Origin: Photorhabdus sp. CRCIA-P01
GTDB lineage: Bacteria > Pseudomonadota > Gammaproteobacteria > Enterobacterales > Enterobacteriaceae
Direction: 5' to 3'
Length of the DNA: 50,301 nucleotides
Assembly (NCBI RefSeq): GCF_003545805.1
Contig: NZ_NMQR01000033.1
Location: 1-50,301 of the forward strand
The notes below the pieces were generated by a model. That model worked only from the letters and a program-made list of their open reading frames with translations, searched no databases and was not told where the DNA came from. Below, piece after piece: positions 17,613 to 29,858 of the stretch; position 1 is the stretch's first letter, and every line of letters starts with the position of its first letter. The position numbers and the translations under genes are program-made.

Positions 17613-18305
17613 TTAACCACTTAATCCCCCATCAATGCAAAGAGATGTTCCTGTGATATAGGTTGATGTACTCAACGTCCCCACACAAAAACTGGCAATT
17701 TCATCAACCTCCGCCATTCGTTTTAATGCGGTGCTTCTAGCGAATTCCATCTTCTTTCCTGGAGAAATATGACGCAACATACCACCATCAACATATCCCG
17801 GCATTACCGTGTAGGCCCTGACATTAAAACGGCCGTAGTCATTAGAGATGTTTTTTACCAATGCATTCATGGCTGCTTTCGAACAAGAATAAGCAGTGGC
17901 GCCTGTCTCTCCACGTAAACTTGCTGTAGAAGAAATAAATTGCATCACGCCATTACGATTCTTCATAAAATGTGGCAACAAATATTTTGCTACTCTTGCC
18001 GCACCAAATAAGTTGACATTGAAAACATCATGCCAACCCTCAATATCCTGAGCATGCAATAAACCATCCAATGACATTGCTGGCGTATAGATAACCGCGT
18101 CAATACATTTCATCTTTTCAATCGCAATGTCAATGGCTTCTCTAACACTGTCATCCGACATAACATCTAAATAAATTTCCTCATTACGCGGTTTACGTGA
18201 AGTACCTAATACTTCATAACCACTTGCAACCGCATGCCGGCAAATTGCATTCCCAATTTCACTTGATGAACCAATAATAAGCATATTACTGTCATATTTA
18301 TGCAT
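17613..18305 (-). CDS. Short-chain dehydrogenase/reductase
   Basis: A 230-residue classical SDR. The cofactor loop is GSSSEIG (residues 12-18, a variant of G-x3-G-x-G), and TSRKPR after beta-2 suggests NADP(H). The catalytic set is N98 (VNLF), S125/S126 (FISSTASL), Y139 and K143 (YSCSK). The C-terminus TGTSLCIDGGLSG is typical of the 3-oxoacyl-ACP-reductase-like group. The substrate is unknown. It lies upstream of the carbamoyltransferase pseudogene on the same strand, separated by 216 nt and a deleted ERIC, so a common tailoring pathway is possible but unproven. Confidence 0.87.
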   Translation of the reverse strand: MHKYDSNMLIIGSSSEIGNAICRHAVASGYEVLGTSRKPRNEEIYLDVMSDDSVREAIDIAIEKMKCIDAVIYTPAMSLDGLLHAQDIEGWHDVFNVNLFGAARVAKYLLPHFMKNRNGVMQFISSTASLRGETGATAYSCSKAAMNALVKNISNDYGRFNVRAYTVMPGYVDGGMLRHISPGKKMEFARSTALKRMAEVDEIASFCVGTLSTSTYITGTSLCIDGGLSG

Positions 18306-18325
18306 TTAAATATTCCTACCTTATC

Positions 18326-18452
18326 TATACCCGTTATCTTTCAAGTTGCCTCTTTGTTGGCTGTACTCACTCACCCCGGTCACATAGTTATCTATGCTCC
18401 CAGGGATTCGCTCCCTTGCCGTCGCGATGCATTTTGAAATCTATAGGGTATA
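18326..18452. repeat. ERIC element, diverged (127 bp)
   Basis: TATACCCGTTATCTTTCAAG to AGGGTATA, 127 bp, with core CTCACCCCGGTCACATAG and GCTCCCAGGGATTCGC. It differs from the common copy at many positions, so it is older. It lies 21 nt upstream of the SDR gene. Confidence 0.88.
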
Positions 18453-18566
18453 AAAGTTATTTTCCAACAGTAATCCCCACTTTAAATAAAGCATTCAGAA
18501 TAAATATCATCTAAACAAGAAAACATTTTTAACTTATATATTATTAATTTATATATTATCAACGGA

Positions 18567-18693
18567 TATACCCTTCATCTTTCAAGCTGCTGCTTTGTTG
18601 GCTGCTTTCACTCACCCCAGTCACATAGTTATCTATGCTCCTGGGGATTCATTCACTTGCCGCCTCGCTGCAACTCGAAATCTATTAGGTATA
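18567..18693. repeat. ERIC element (127 bp)
   Basis: TATACCCTTCATCTTTCAAG to AGGTATA, 127 bp, nearly identical to the copies at 29591, 30855 and 44523. It is the second ERIC in the same intergenic region. Confidence 0.93.
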
Positions 18694-19326
18694 TATTTTT
18701 AACTTACCTATTTTCAACTCATTTGTTCCATCTAGTTCTATGAGTCATCCTAAATGATAGGGTGAGTTATTATATATGTCAAATTATTAATCTAATATTT
18801 AAGCGATATCAAAGCATTGATTAAATTACATCCAAAAATTAAATAAAAAACATCATGCGGAAAAAAATTCAATACAGCTAATTTAATCCAGTCATAATCA
18901 ATACATGTGGTGAATGCATAATTAATCATTTAACTTTCTAACAATAACAATTGAAAATTGTAATCAACTCTGTTAATTCATTATAAAAATAAAATATTAT
19001 AATTCTATAATCAATAGAACAAATATATATCTACAAGTTTGAAAATATTAATTAGATTGTTTGCGGAGTTAATTTAATAATATTCACCAATAAGAATAGA
19101 TACTTAATAGAATCGATTTCAGTATATTTTCCAATGATAAGAACGCTATTCTCCCTTTTACTTTTCACTTTCCTGCCGTTAAGCTATTAACATTAAGTTT
19201 GATCTATGGCGCTATCGTTTTGAACTAAAAGCACTATTCTTGTAATTAGGTCTTGTAGTTTAGTCTTGCAATTTGGCTATAACGACCTTATTACTTTTTC
19301 CCTCTATATTTTTGGTTTATGCACAG
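18694..19326. other. Long AT-rich gap upstream of dauA
   Basis: No gene, RNA or repeat recognised. It must contain the dauA promoter. The composition is much richer in A+T than the coding region on the right. Confidence 0.5.
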
Positions 19327-21042
19327 ATGAAAACTCGTAGAATGAACGGCATACGGCCGTTTAGTGCTGTAATTGAGGCTTGTTGGAAAGAACCCTACTC
19401 TTTTGCTCGTTTAACTAAAGATATTATCGCGGGTATTACTATCGGTATTATCGCCATTCCGCTCGCTATGGCGCTAGCAATCGGGAGTGGTGTCGCGCCA
19501 CAATATGGGCTTTATACCGCCGCTATCGCCGGGATGGTTATCGCGATAACCGGCGGCTCACGCTATAGTGTTTCCGGCCCTACCGCCGCTTTCGTTGTCA
19601 TTCTTTATCCGGTCTCTCAACAATTTGGTCTGAGTGGTTTGCTCATTGCAACATTAATGTCAGGCATTATTTTGCTGGTGATGGGATTAGCCCGTATTGG
19701 TAAATTGATCGAATATATTCCTCTACCCGTAACACTCGGTTTTACTTCTGGAATCGCGATAACTATCGCAACTATGCAAATAAAAGATTTTTTTGGTCTG
19801 CAATTGGAACATATGCCAGAGAATTATATCAATAAGGTTGCTGCTCTGTTTCAAGCACTGCCAACACTGTGTTTGAGTGATACGCTGATTGGCTTGACGA
19901 CACTTGCCGTTCTAATTTACTGGCCTAAGCTCGGGCTGAAATTACCAGGGCATCTTCCCGCTTTAATTGCAGGAACGGCTGTGATGGGGATCATGAACTT
20001 ATTCGATCAACATGTTGCTACCATTGGTTCTGAATTTAGTTATATATTGAATGACGGTACACAAGGGCAAGGTATCCCACCCATCCTACCGCAATTTGTT
20101 TTACCGTGGCATTTACCTGATATGGATGCTCATCAGGTTGATATAAGTTGGTCAACGGTTTCAGCTCTATTACCCGCCGCCTTTTCAATGGCTATGTTAG
20201 GCGCCATTGAATCACTGCTTTGTGCCGTGGTTTTGGATGGTATGACCGGTAAAAAGCATCACTCAAACAGTGAATTGATTGGTCAAGGATTGGGAAATAT
20301 TGCCGCACCATTCTTCGGTGGTATTACAGCTACCGCCGCAATCGCCCGCTCAGCCGCAAATATCAGGGCCGGCGCAACATCACCAGTTTCAGCCATTGTT
20401 CACTCTCTGCTCGTTTTATTAACTTTACTGGCATTGGCACCCATGCTCTCCTATCTTCCTCTCGCTGCCATGTCTGCCCTGTTGCTCATGGTCGCCTGGA
20501 ATATGAGCGAAATACATAAAGTTATCGATCTGATACGCCGTGCACCAAGGGATGACATCATTGTGCTGGTGCTTTGTATGTCGCTCACCGTACTGTTTGA
20601 TATGGTTATCGCCATTACGATTGGTATCGTATTAGCTTCACTGCTGTTTATGCGTCGCATAGCCAATATGACTCGCATCAGTCAATTGCCACAAACAAAT
20701 GTCGCTCAAGCTCTGCTGGTTGTCCGTATCAATGGCCCGCTATTCTTTGCCGCCGCTGAACGCATTTTCACGGAATTAAAACAAGAAAGCGCCAGTTATC
20801 AGACCATCCTCATGCAATGGGATGCCGTTCCCGTGCTGGATGCCGGTGGGCTGCACGCTTTCCAACGTTTTATTGATGAAGTGGGTAAGGATAAATATAT
20901 TGCTGTTTGTGATATTCCCTTTCAGCCTTTAAAAACATTGGCCAGAGCCAGAATCCCATTGGTTGAAAATCACCTTAGCTTCCATGCGACATTGCCACGA
21001 GCCATGGAAGAGTTAAATTTCAATGGCAAAATGGATAGCTAA
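19327..21042 (+). CDS. dauA: C4-dicarboxylic acid transporter DauA (SulP family)
   Basis: A 571-residue inner-membrane SulP/SLC26 transporter close to E. coli DauA (YchM), which imports succinate and other C4-dicarboxylates aerobically at acid pH. It has about 12-14 hydrophobic segments with [20 protein letters not shown] and [20 protein letters not shown], followed by a C-terminal cytosolic STAS domain (about residues 455-560, with [16 protein letters not shown]). I choose the ATG at 19327 because it leaves ten residues before [12 protein letters not shown], exactly as in E. coli; a TTG at 19273 and an ATG at 19342 are alternatives. In E. coli the gene follows prs; here it is next to kdsA, convergent to it. 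Confidence 0.94.
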   Translation: MKTRRMNGIRPFSAVIEACWKEPYSFARLTKDIIAGITIGIIAIPLAMALAIGSGVAPQYGLYTAAIAGMVIAITGGSRYSVSGPTAAFVVILYPVSQQFGLSGLLIATLMSGIILLVMGLARIGKLIEYIPLPVTLGFTSGIAITIATMQIKDFFGLQLEHMPENYINKVAALFQALPTLCLSDTLIGLTTLAVLIYWPKLGLKLPGHLPALIAGTAVMGIMNLFDQHVATIGSEFSYILNDGTQGQGIPPILPQFVLPWHLPDMDAHQVDISWSTVSALLPAAFSMAMLGAIESLLCAVVLDGMTGKKHHSNSELIGQGLGNIAAPFFGGITATAAIARSAANIRAGATSPVSAIVHSLLVLLTLLALAPMLSYLPLAAMSALLLMVAWNMSEIHKVIDLIRRAPRDDIIVLVLCMSLTVLFDMVIAITIGIVLASLLFMRRIANMTRISQLPQTNVAQALLVVRINGPLFFAAAERIFTELKQESASYQTILMQWDAVPVLDAGGLHAFQRFIDEVGKDKYIAVCDIPFQPLKTLARARIPLVENHLSFHATLPRAMEELNFNGKMDS

Positions 21043-21100
21043 AATTGCCAGACAAAAGCTTGCTCGCTCTGTTTCCAATAACTTTTTTCTCATAATTAAT

Positions 21101-21119
21101 GGCGCTGTAAACCAGCGCC
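21101..21119. terminator. Hairpin between convergent dauA and kdsA
   Basis: GGCGCTG-TAAAC-CAGCGCC is a perfect 7-bp stem. A weak T/A-run lies some distance away (acttttttct at 21081-21090), so terminator function is uncertain. Confidence 0.4.
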
Positions 21120-21148
21120 AAATCTCTTCATCATTCGATGTCATGACA

Positions 21149-22045
<897 letters not shown>

Positions 22046-22068
22046 TCAGTGCAGTGCACTATTTAGTG

Positions 22069-22104
22069 CAAAACAGTATTTCAATGTAAAACAGTATTTC
22101 AATG
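22069..22104. repeat. 18-bp tandem duplication at the 3' end of sirB1
   Basis: AAAACAGTATTTCAATG occurs twice in tandem with an 18-bp period, followed by a partial third copy (CAAAACAAAGCATTG). The second copy includes the sirB1 stop codon region. Confidence 0.8.
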
Positions 22105-22908
22105 CAAAACAAAGCATTGCTGTTTAATAGCGTATATCTGCATTCTGATCATTTCTGCCACCGGGTCCTCCGGGCAGTGCTCCACAAAATAATTTAAATC
22201 AGAAACCGCAACATGATTACAATCAAGTTCCGCATAAATCAGCCCTCTATCACGTATTTCATAGGGGTTATCGGGATCAAACATCAGCACGGCTTCACTC
22301 GTTTTCAGTGCCAGCTCCATTTGCCCTTCTTCCATTAACGCGACTTTTATTGTATCCAGTACCTTACGTACAATGCTGGCGTTATCAGCTGCTTGCAAAT
22401 CATCGGCTGCTAATTTAGCTGTCTGGCTAATATTACCTTTAAGCCACACATCAAGCACATATTCACTTAACGCTTCGCCATTCAGTGGATTAATAAACTT
22501 CGCCGTGTTATCTGGATAATCAACACGCAAAATCAACTGTGTTGGAAAAACAACCGGCATAAATGACAGTTCTAAAGCCTGAGCAATATGGATAAGAATT
22601 ACCCCCAAAACAGCAGAGGAACCTTGACGGGTTTGCAGTACTTTATCTAGCCATAATGTATCTGACAGACAATAAACACCACTGGCACCGCCGAATTTCC
22701 AGCTTTGATAAAAAAGCCTCAGTAATTTTTCCAACCGTTCTTCTATATTTAGCTGCGGAGATATTTCGCGTCTGGCTTCATCAATCAATGCTTGAAGCTG
22801 CATTTCCACTGAATGCCGAGGAAAATCAGAACGCAAGGTTCTGGAAATTAACAGGATACCGCTACTTAACGATGCATTATTAAATTCATAATCAGCTATG
22901 GCTTTCAT
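22099..22908 (-). CDS. sirB1: SirB1 family protein
   Basis: A 269-residue protein of the SirB1/YchA family: an N-terminal transglutaminase-like domain (FGGASGVYCLSDTLWLDKVL, GSSAVLGVILIHIAQAL) followed by TPR-like helices (LALKTSEAVLMFDPDNPYEI, RDRGLIYAELDCNHVAVSDL). The biochemical role is not established; the name comes from a Salmonella virulence-regulator screen. The ATG at 22908 lies 16 nt inside the prmC end, so the genes overlap and are probably translationally coupled. A GTG at 22911 is an alternative start. Confidence 0.92.
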   Translation of the reverse strand: MKAIADYEFNNASLSSGILLISRTLRSDFPRHSVEMQLQALIDEARREISPQLNIEERLEKLLRLFYQSWKFGGASGVYCLSDTLWLDKVLQTRQGSSAVLGVILIHIAQALELSFMPVVFPTQLILRVDYPDNTAKFINPLNGEALSEYVLDVWLKGNISQTAKLAADDLQAADNASIVRKVLDTIKVALMEEGQMELALKTSEAVLMFDPDNPYEIRDRGLIYAELDCNHVAVSDLNYFVEHCPEDPVAEMIRMQIYAIKQQCFVLH

Positions 22909-23740
22909 CACTTTTCCACTGACCCAGTGTTATTCGCTCATTACCGCCATAATCCTGAAAAGTAGCCACCTGCCGATAACCACTTTCAGAAAACAGGCTT
23001 CTTACAACATTTCCCTGTTTCCAACCATGTTCCAATAACAACCATCCACCAGGTAACAAAAAATGGCGGGATAGATCAATAATGGTATTCAGATCAGCAA
23101 TTCCCTGTTTTGCCGCAATTAATGCACTATCCGGCTCAAATCGAACATCGCCCTGAGATAGATGTGGATCATTTTCATCTATGTAAGGCGGATTACTGAT
23201 AATCATACCAAACTGTTGATTATTCAACGAAGAGAACCAATTGCTTAACAAAAAATCCACATTTTGTATTTTGAGTTTTTCCGCATTGCCCAGTGCCAGC
23301 ATGACCGCATCAGGATTGATATCAACCCCGGTAACCTGGCAATCAGGGCGCTCACTCGCGATTGCCAATGCAATTGCGCCGGTTCCCGTTCCCAAATCCA
23401 GAATGCGGCAAGGTGTCAGCGATAGCCGTTCAAGCGCTTTTTCTACCAGACATTCTGTGTCAGGACGCGGGATTAACGTAGCGGGAGAAACATTTAATGG
23501 CAACGACCAAAATTCACGCTCACCCGTGATGTAAGCAATAGGTTCACCTTTCACCCGGCGAGCGAGTAAAGCCTCAAGCTGGCTGAACTGCTCCGAAGCT
23601 AGCTGAGTTTCACCGAATGCCAGTATGTAAGTTCGGGAATGGTGAGTGACAAACCCCAACAAAATTTCCGCATCTCGTTTAGGACTGTCACTTGCCAATA
23701 ACTGTATTGTGGCTTGTTTAAGCCAAGATTGATAATCCAT
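22892..23740 (-). CDS. prmC: Peptide chain release factor N5-glutamine methyltransferase
   Basis: A 282-residue SAM-dependent enzyme that methylates the glutamine of the GGQ motif in RF1 and RF2, raising termination efficiency. SAM motif I is ILDLGTGTGAIALAIA (about residues 114-129), and the catalytic/substrate motif NPPY lies in IISNPPYIDEND. The N-terminal helical domain matches the family. Its ATG shares one base with the prfA stop (TGATG), coupling the enzyme to its substrate. Confidence 0.96.
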   Translation of the reverse strand: MDYQSWLKQATIQLLASDSPKRDAEILLGFVTHHSRTYILAFGETQLASEQFSQLEALLARRVKGEPIAYITGEREFWSLPLNVSPATLIPRPDTECLVEKALERLSLTPCRILDLGTGTGAIALAIASERPDCQVTGVDINPDAVMLALGNAEKLKIQNVDFLLSNWFSSLNNQQFGMIISNPPYIDENDPHLSQGDVRFEPDSALIAAKQGIADLNTIIDLSRHFLLPGGWLLLEHGWKQGNVVRSLFSESGYRQVATFQDYGGNERITLGQWKSDESHS

Positions 23741-24822
23741 CAATCCTGCTCTGACAAAGCTGATAATAGATCAGCCTGATACTCATTAACGATCGGCTGA
23801 ACAAGCATATCCAATTTGCCTTCCATCACTTCATCAAGGCGGTATAACGTCAAGTTAATACGGTGATCCGTCACTCGCCCTTGTGGAAAATTGTAAGTGC
23901 GGTTGCGATCTGAACGGTCACCGGAGCCTAATAAGTTACGACGCTCGGAAGCCTCGGCTTCTCGACGCTTACGAACTTCAGCGGCGTGAATACGCGCTGC
24001 CAATACGGACATCGCTTTGGCTTTGTTTTTATGCTGAGAGCGCTCATCCTGACACTCAACCACAATACCGGTTGGAATATGCGTGATACGGATGGCGGAA
24101 TCCGTGGTATTGACGTGCTGACCACCCGCACCAGACGAACGAAACGTATCAATACGCAAATCATTTGGGCTGATGTCGGGCAACTCGGCTTCCGGGACCT
24201 CCGGCAAAACCGCCACAGTACAAGCAGATGTGTGAATACGCCCTTGCGATTCGGTTTCCGGTACACGTTGAACTCGATGACCACCCGATTCAAATTTTAA
24301 ATGACCATAAACCTGCTCACCGGAAACTTTAGCAATAATTTCCTTATAGCCACCATGCTCACCATCGTTAGCACTGATGACTTCAACTTTCCAACGACGG
24401 GATTCAGCATAACGGCTGTACATACGAAACAGATCCCCGGCGAAAATAGCCGCTTCATCACCACCGGTTCCCGCGCGGACTTCAAGAAAACAGTTACGCT
24501 CATCATCAGGATCTTTCGGCAACAGCAACAATTGTAGCTGCTGCTCTAATTCTTCATTGCGGACCTTGGCGTCCCTGATCTCTTCCTGTGCCATCTCCCG
24601 CATTTCAGGGTCATCAAGCATGATTTCGGCGGCTTTAAGATCATCCTGAACAGCACGCCAGACCTTAAAACAGCTCGTCACATCAGTCAGTTGAGCATAT
24701 TCCCGCGACAAAGCACGAAAACGTTCTTGATCAGCAATCACATCGGCATCACCGAGATGAGCCAAAACTTCCTCGTGACGTTCTTGCAATGCTTCCAATT
24801 TAGCAACAATAGAAGGCTTCAT
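23740..24822 (-). CDS. prfA: Peptide chain release factor 1
   Basis: A 360-residue RF1 that reads UAA and UAG. The GGQ motif that triggers peptidyl-tRNA hydrolysis is in [17 protein letters not shown]. The stop-recognition PxT motif is present as PET within [15 protein letters not shown], where E. coli has PAT; variation at x is tolerated in the family. Full length with a normal start ([20 protein letters not shown]). It follows hemA by 32 nt and overlaps prmC. Confidence 0.97.
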   Translation of the reverse strand: MKPSIVAKLEALQERHEEVLAHLGDADVIADQERFRALSREYAQLTDVTSCFKVWRAVQDDLKAAEIMLDDPEMREMAQEEIRDAKVRNEELEQQLQLLLLPKDPDDERNCFLEVRAGTGGDEAAIFAGDLFRMYSRYAESRRWKVEVISANDGEHGGYKEIIAKVSGEQVYGHLKFESGGHRVQRVPETESQGRIHTSACTVAVLPEVPEAELPDISPNDLRIDTFRSSGAGGQHVNTTDSAIRITHIPTGIVVECQDERSQHKNKAKAMSVLAARIHAAEVRKRREAEASERRNLLGSGDRSDRNRTYNFPQGRVTDHRINLTLYRLDEVMEGKLDMLVQPIVNEYQADLLSALSEQD

Positions 24823-24854
24823 TCTTGGTTTCAGACCCTATTTCCGAGATATGG

Positions 24855-26117
24855 TTAATTATGTTCCAGCCCCAGGCTGTCACGTAATAAATTAAGACGC
24901 TCCAGGTCACCATTGCTGGCTGCTTGCTGGAGTGATTTGGTAGGAGCATGTATCAGGCGGTTCATCAATTGATAAGTCAATTGATTGATTGCCTGTTCTA
25001 CGTCAGCTCCCTGATTGATAGCAGTCAGTGCCCTAGCTGCCATCTCAGCCCGCACCTGTTCCGCCTGATTACGATACTCACGGATTGAATTTACCGCGCC
25101 CTGCGAACGCAACCAGTCCATGAAATAACGGCTTTCCTGCTGAACAATACATTCAGCCTGAACCGCCGCTGCTTTGCGCTGCGCAAGATTCTGCTGAATA
25201 ATTGCCTGCAAATCATCAACACTGTAGAGATAGACATTATTGAGTTTTTCCACATCAGGCTCTATATCACGAGGAACCGCAATGTCAATGAGCAACATTG
25301 GTTGGTTACGGCGTGACTTTAATGCACGTTCAACCATTCCTTTACCAATAATAGGCAAAGGGCTGGCCGTCGAACTGATAACAATATCCGCTTCAGCTAA
25401 ACGTATGTCAATTTCAGGCAAGGTGATCACTTCCGCCTGAACTTCATCAGCCAATACCTGTGCCTTCTCTTTCGTCCTGTTAGCAATCATCATATGGTGC
25501 ACACGATGCTCTTTCAAATGACGAGCAGCTAGCTCAATGGTTTCTCCGGCACCTACCAGCAAAATATTCAGTTCAGAAAGTGATTCAAAAATCTGCCGCG
25601 CCAGGGTACAAGCGGCAAATGCAACAGAAACCGCATTCGAACCAATCTCCGTTTCCGTTCTGATACGCTTGGCAACAGAAAATGATTTCTGAAACAATCG
25701 CTCCAGTTCACTCGATAAAGAGTGGCTGTGCTGCGACTCGGCAAATGCTTTCTTCACTTGCCCAAGAATCTGAGGTTCTCCAAGTACCAACGAATCCAAC
25801 CCACTCGCCACTCTCATCAAGTGGCTAACAGCTTCATTATCACAATGCCAGTAAATACTGGATTTTAGCTCTCTGGGATTGAGTTGATGGTATTCACACA
25901 ACCAGCCAATTAACTGCTCATACAGATTATCTTGCTGTTCCACGCTGAGATAAAGCTCCGTACGATTACACGTTGACAACACAACCCCCCCTTTCACCAG
26001 GGGATGCTGGAGGAGGTTATCAAGCGCTTCACCAATCGTGCTCGGAGAAAAAGTCACCCGTTCACGCAAGGATACAGGAGCCGTTTTATGGTTAATACCA
26101 AGTGCTAACAAAGTCAT
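24855..26117 (-). CDS. hemA: Glutamyl-tRNA reductase
   Basis: A 420-residue enzyme making glutamate-1-semialdehyde from glutamyl-tRNA, the first committed step of haem synthesis by the C5 route. The catalytic Cys50 lies in [34 protein letters not shown], the NADPH-binding [16 protein letters not shown], and the C-terminal dimerisation helices are all present. It starts [20 protein letters not shown]. It is divergent from lolB across a 251-nt promoter region, as in E. coli. Confidence 0.97.
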   Translation of the reverse strand: MTLLALGINHKTAPVSLRERVTFSPSTIGEALDNLLQHPLVKGGVVLSTCNRTELYLSVEQQDNLYEQLIGWLCEYHQLNPRELKSSIYWHCDNEAVSHLMRVASGLDSLVLGEPQILGQVKKAFAESQHSHSLSSELERLFQKSFSVAKRIRTETEIGSNAVSVAFAACTLARQIFESLSELNILLVGAGETIELAARHLKEHRVHHMMIANRTKEKAQVLADEVQAEVITLPEIDIRLAEADIVISSTASPLPIIGKGMVERALKSRRNQPMLLIDIAVPRDIEPDVEKLNNVYLYSVDDLQAIIQQNLAQRKAAAVQAECIVQQESRYFMDWLRSQGAVNSIREYRNQAEQVRAEMAARALTAINQGADVEQAINQLTYQLMNRLIHAPTKSLQQAASNGDLERLNLLRDSLGLEHN

Positions 26118-26368
26118 ATCAACTTCATTGAGTTATCAGCAGAGAGACCGTTCATCGTAAAAAACATCTTGTTTTGATGAAATCATCACCCTTAATAAGG
26201 ACTCTTATAAGCTGTGCATTCTACTTGATACCTCAGATCAATAAAAGACAATCAGCAGTGTCCGATATCATTATTCAGAACATTTTTTTGAAATTTAACT
26301 GGATTAATACTTCATTCTTCATTATTAAGTGAAGTAAAAATTTTCACGTTATTAAACAGGGATTACCG

Positions 26369-26992
26369 ATGAAGCCAATACAAAAATTATCACTATTCCG
26401 TCTATTGCCACTCTCTTGTGTACTATTGACCGCCTGTACATTAACGCAACCTGGCGGAACAGGTTCGGCGGATTCTCCCCAATGGCGAGCACGTACCCAA
26501 CAGCTACAGCAATTAAATCAATATCAAACACGTGGATCTTTTGCCTATCTATCTAATGAGAAAAAAGTTTATGCCCGCTTTTTCTGGCAACAATATCATC
26601 CTGAACGCTACCGTTTATTACTGACTAACCCACTAGGCAGCACTGAATTAGAGCTGATCGTTCAACCAAACATAACGCAATTAACCGATAGCCAAGGTAA
26701 AAAATATTTTAGTGATAACCCCGAAGAGATAATTTATCAGTTCACCAATATGGATATTCCACTGGATAATCTGCGGCATTGGATCACGGGTCTTCCCGGT
26801 GATGCCAAAAACTTTAAACTGGATGCTAGCTATCTATTGAAAACCGTCAATTATCAACAAAATGGCGCGACGTGGCAGGTTAATTATCAATCCTACGAGA
26901 CCTCGACAACCCCCGCTCTTCCCAACCGTCTGGAACTGATTCAGGGTGATCGCCGCATCAAACTGAAAATGGATAACTGGACCACAAAATAA
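26369..26992 (+). CDS. lolB: Outer-membrane lipoprotein receptor LolB
   Basis: A 207-residue lipoprotein that takes lipoproteins from LolA in the periplasm and inserts them into the outer membrane. It has a signal peptide with lipobox LTAC (Cys23) and Thr at +2, allowing outer-membrane sorting. The mature part has the half-barrel pattern of the family ([52 protein letters not shown]). Its stop shares a base with the ispE start. Confidence 0.95.
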   Translation: MKPIQKLSLFRLLPLSCVLLTACTLTQPGGTGSADSPQWRARTQQLQQLNQYQTRGSFAYLSNEKKVYARFFWQQYHPERYRLLLTNPLGSTELELIVQPNITQLTDSQGKKYFSDNPEEIIYQFTNMDIPLDNLRHWITGLPGDAKNFKLDASYLLKTVNYQQNGATWQVNYQSYETSTTPALPNRLELIQGDRRIKLKMDNWTTK

Positions 26993-27867
26993 TGACATTA
27001 ACTTGGCCCTCACCGGCAAAACTTAACCTATTTCTCTATATCACCGGTCGTCGCGCTGATGGTTACCACCAGTTACAAACGCTATTTCAATTTCTTAATT
27101 ATGGTGATGAAATTACGATTACCCCTCGTCAGGATAATGAAATCCGTTTACTGACACCGGTAGAGGGTGTGGAACACGATAACAACCTGATTGTTCGCGC
27201 AGCACGCCTCTTGCAATCCTACAGCGACAAACACCATACGGGTATTGCTCATAAAGGTGCTGATATTCATATCAACAAACGTCTGCCAATGGGCGGCGGG
27301 TTAGGCGGAGGCTCATCCAATGCCGCTACCGTACTCATTGCTCTGAATTATCACTGGCAAACCGGTTTCACAGACGAAACACTGGCGGCCCTCGGCGTGA
27401 ATCTTGGTGCTGATGTGCCTATCTTTGTCAAAGGGCATGCCGCATTCGCAGAAGGTATTGGTGAAATCCTGCACATAGCAGAGCCGGAAGAAAAGTGGTA
27501 TCTGGTTGCGCATCCTGGTATTGAAATCTCAACTCTGCGCGTCTTCACAGATCCAGAATTAAAACGTAATACGCCAATTCGCCCTCTGGCCGCATTATTA
27601 AAGGCTCCGTACGTGAATGATTGTGAATCTCTTGTAAGAAAACGTTTCCGTAAGGTTGAACAGCTTCTTTCATGGCTGCTAGAATACGCGCCGTCACGCC
27701 TGACCGGAACCGGTGCATGTGTATTCGGTGAGTTTGAATCAGAAGCATCGGCCCGTAAGGTGTTAAATCAAGCCCCTGAGTGGTTGCAGGGTTTTGTTAC
27801 GCGTGGCGTTAACAATTCACCTTTGCACAGTTTTCGCTCTGGGATACCCGTGTTATTGAACCAATGA
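26992..27867 (+). CDS. ispE: 4-(cytidine 5'-diphospho)-2-C-methyl-D-erythritol kinase
   Basis: A 291-residue GHMP kinase, slightly longer than E. coli IspE (283). It phosphorylates CDP-methylerythritol in the MEP isoprenoid pathway. The start [20 protein letters not shown] contains the active-site Lys, [20 protein letters not shown] is the ATP loop, and [20 protein letters not shown] carries the catalytic Asp. It begins at the last base of the lolB stop and precedes prs. Confidence 0.96.
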   Translation: MTLTWPSPAKLNLFLYITGRRADGYHQLQTLFQFLNYGDEITITPRQDNEIRLLTPVEGVEHDNNLIVRAARLLQSYSDKHHTGIAHKGADIHINKRLPMGGGLGGGSSNAATVLIALNYHWQTGFTDETLAALGVNLGADVPIFVKGHAAFAEGIGEILHIAEPEEKWYLVAHPGIEISTLRVFTDPELKRNTPIRPLAALLKAPYVNDCESLVRKRFRKVEQLLSWLLEYAPSRLTGTGACVFGEFESEASARKVLNQAPEWLQGFVTRGVNNSPLHSFRSGIPVLLNQ

Positions 27868-28878
<1,011 letters not shown>

Positions 28879-28913
28879 TAAATAAGTTGTACTCATATAT
28901 CGCTATTTAAGAA

Positions 28914-28946
28914 AAAACCCGTTGTACAAAAGCTTCAACGGGTTTT
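28914..28946. terminator. Bidirectional terminator between prs and ychH
   Basis: AAAACCCGTTG / CAACGGGTTTT stem with an 11-nt loop and A/T runs on both sides, between convergent genes. A very similar hairpin recurs at 44816-44860. Confidence 0.88.
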
Positions 28947-29007
28947 CTGCTTATCTGGAATAATAATACTTCTCCATTAGCACAAACTATGACTAACCCT
29001 ATTTTTG

Positions 29008-29283
29008 TTATGGATACCGATGATCACCACGACGATAACGTTCATCATAGTTTCTTAACCACCAGTAACGATCTGCCACGCCTTCCCGGCCTCCCACACC
29101 GGCACCAGCCAACCAAACAAGCGCGCCAATAAAAACTCCCAATAGCGCTGCTTCAGATAAAAACTCAGGCCAGCCAAAACCGAAGATGTGAGGCAATAAT
29201 GTATAAGCCAGGCTACTCACTATGGTAAACATACCGACACCCATCAATACATTGCCGACTATGAAGGCACTTTGACGTTTCAT
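29008..29283 (-). CDS. ychH: Stress-induced membrane protein YchH
   Basis: A 91-residue small inner-membrane protein of the YchH family, with two hydrophobic segments (about residues 8-30 and 45-63) and the conserved C-terminus GVGGREGVADRYWWLRNYDE. In E. coli the gene is catabolite-regulated, induced by stress, and lies between prs/dauA and pth. Here it marks the left edge of the 17.6-kb insertion that separates it from pth. Confidence 0.92.
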   Translation of the reverse strand: MKRQSAFIVGNVLMGVGMFTIVSSLAYTLLPHIFGFGWPEFLSEAALLGVFIGALVWLAGAGVGGREGVADRYWWLRNYDERYRRGDHRYP

Positions 29284-29361
29284 TTGTTACCTCCAACACT
29301 CTTCGTGGATACACACTCTTCGTGAACACTAAGAACCGAAAAATTCAAAAGCTAACGTTAA

Positions 29362-29541
29362 TTGACTCTATATAACTATATAGCCTATTTATAGTATAGC
29401 CCTATTTCACAAAAGGTCATTGCGGACGCGATCACAACTAAAGGAGATTTAATAACAATTCCTTAATCATTGTGAGAAATGACATGAAGAAATAATGAGT
29501 TAGGTAGCCTGAACTCCACTTAAAGAGAAGTTCAGGTTTTT
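29362..29541 (+). ncRNA. Possible small RNA or orphan transcript
   Basis: TTGACT at 29362, an 18-nt spacer and TATTTA at 29386 form a weak promoter candidate. About 120 nt later CCTGAACT / AGTTCAGG (29508-29536) plus TTTTT forms a good intrinsic terminator. No open frame of useful length lies between them. It could instead be the remnant end of a lost gene. Confidence 0.3.
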
Positions 29542-29590
29542 AACTAAATATTGATGTATAACAATGACAGTTGTAAAATTCCATCCAATT

Positions 29591-29717
29591 TATACCCTTC
29601 ATCTTTCAAGCTGCTGCTTTGTTGGCTGCTTTCACTCACCCCAGTCACATCGTTATCTATGCTCCTGGGGATTCATTCACTTGCCGCCGCGCTGCAACTC
29701 GAAATCTATTAGGTATA
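29591..29717. repeat. ERIC element (127 bp)
   Basis: TATACCCTTCATCTTTCAAG to AGGTATA, 127 bp, full core. It lies 141 nt beyond the stop of the last Ig-like gene, at the left side of the insertion. Confidence 0.94.
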
Positions 29718-29858
29718 TATATTTTTATTCAATGATCCCTACCGATATAATAAAAATCATCTTATTTTCAAACTGCATGATAACGGCTAAAAATAGTGAA
29801 CTTCTCTAATTTTTCAATGAGTAATCATGCAATTAGTATCCCTAAAAATATCCAGCAC

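Noticed and set aside
23740-24822. PET instead of PAT in the RF1 stop-recognition motif as an anomaly
   Set aside because: The motif is defined as PxT and the middle residue varies in the family; not evidence of altered decoding.
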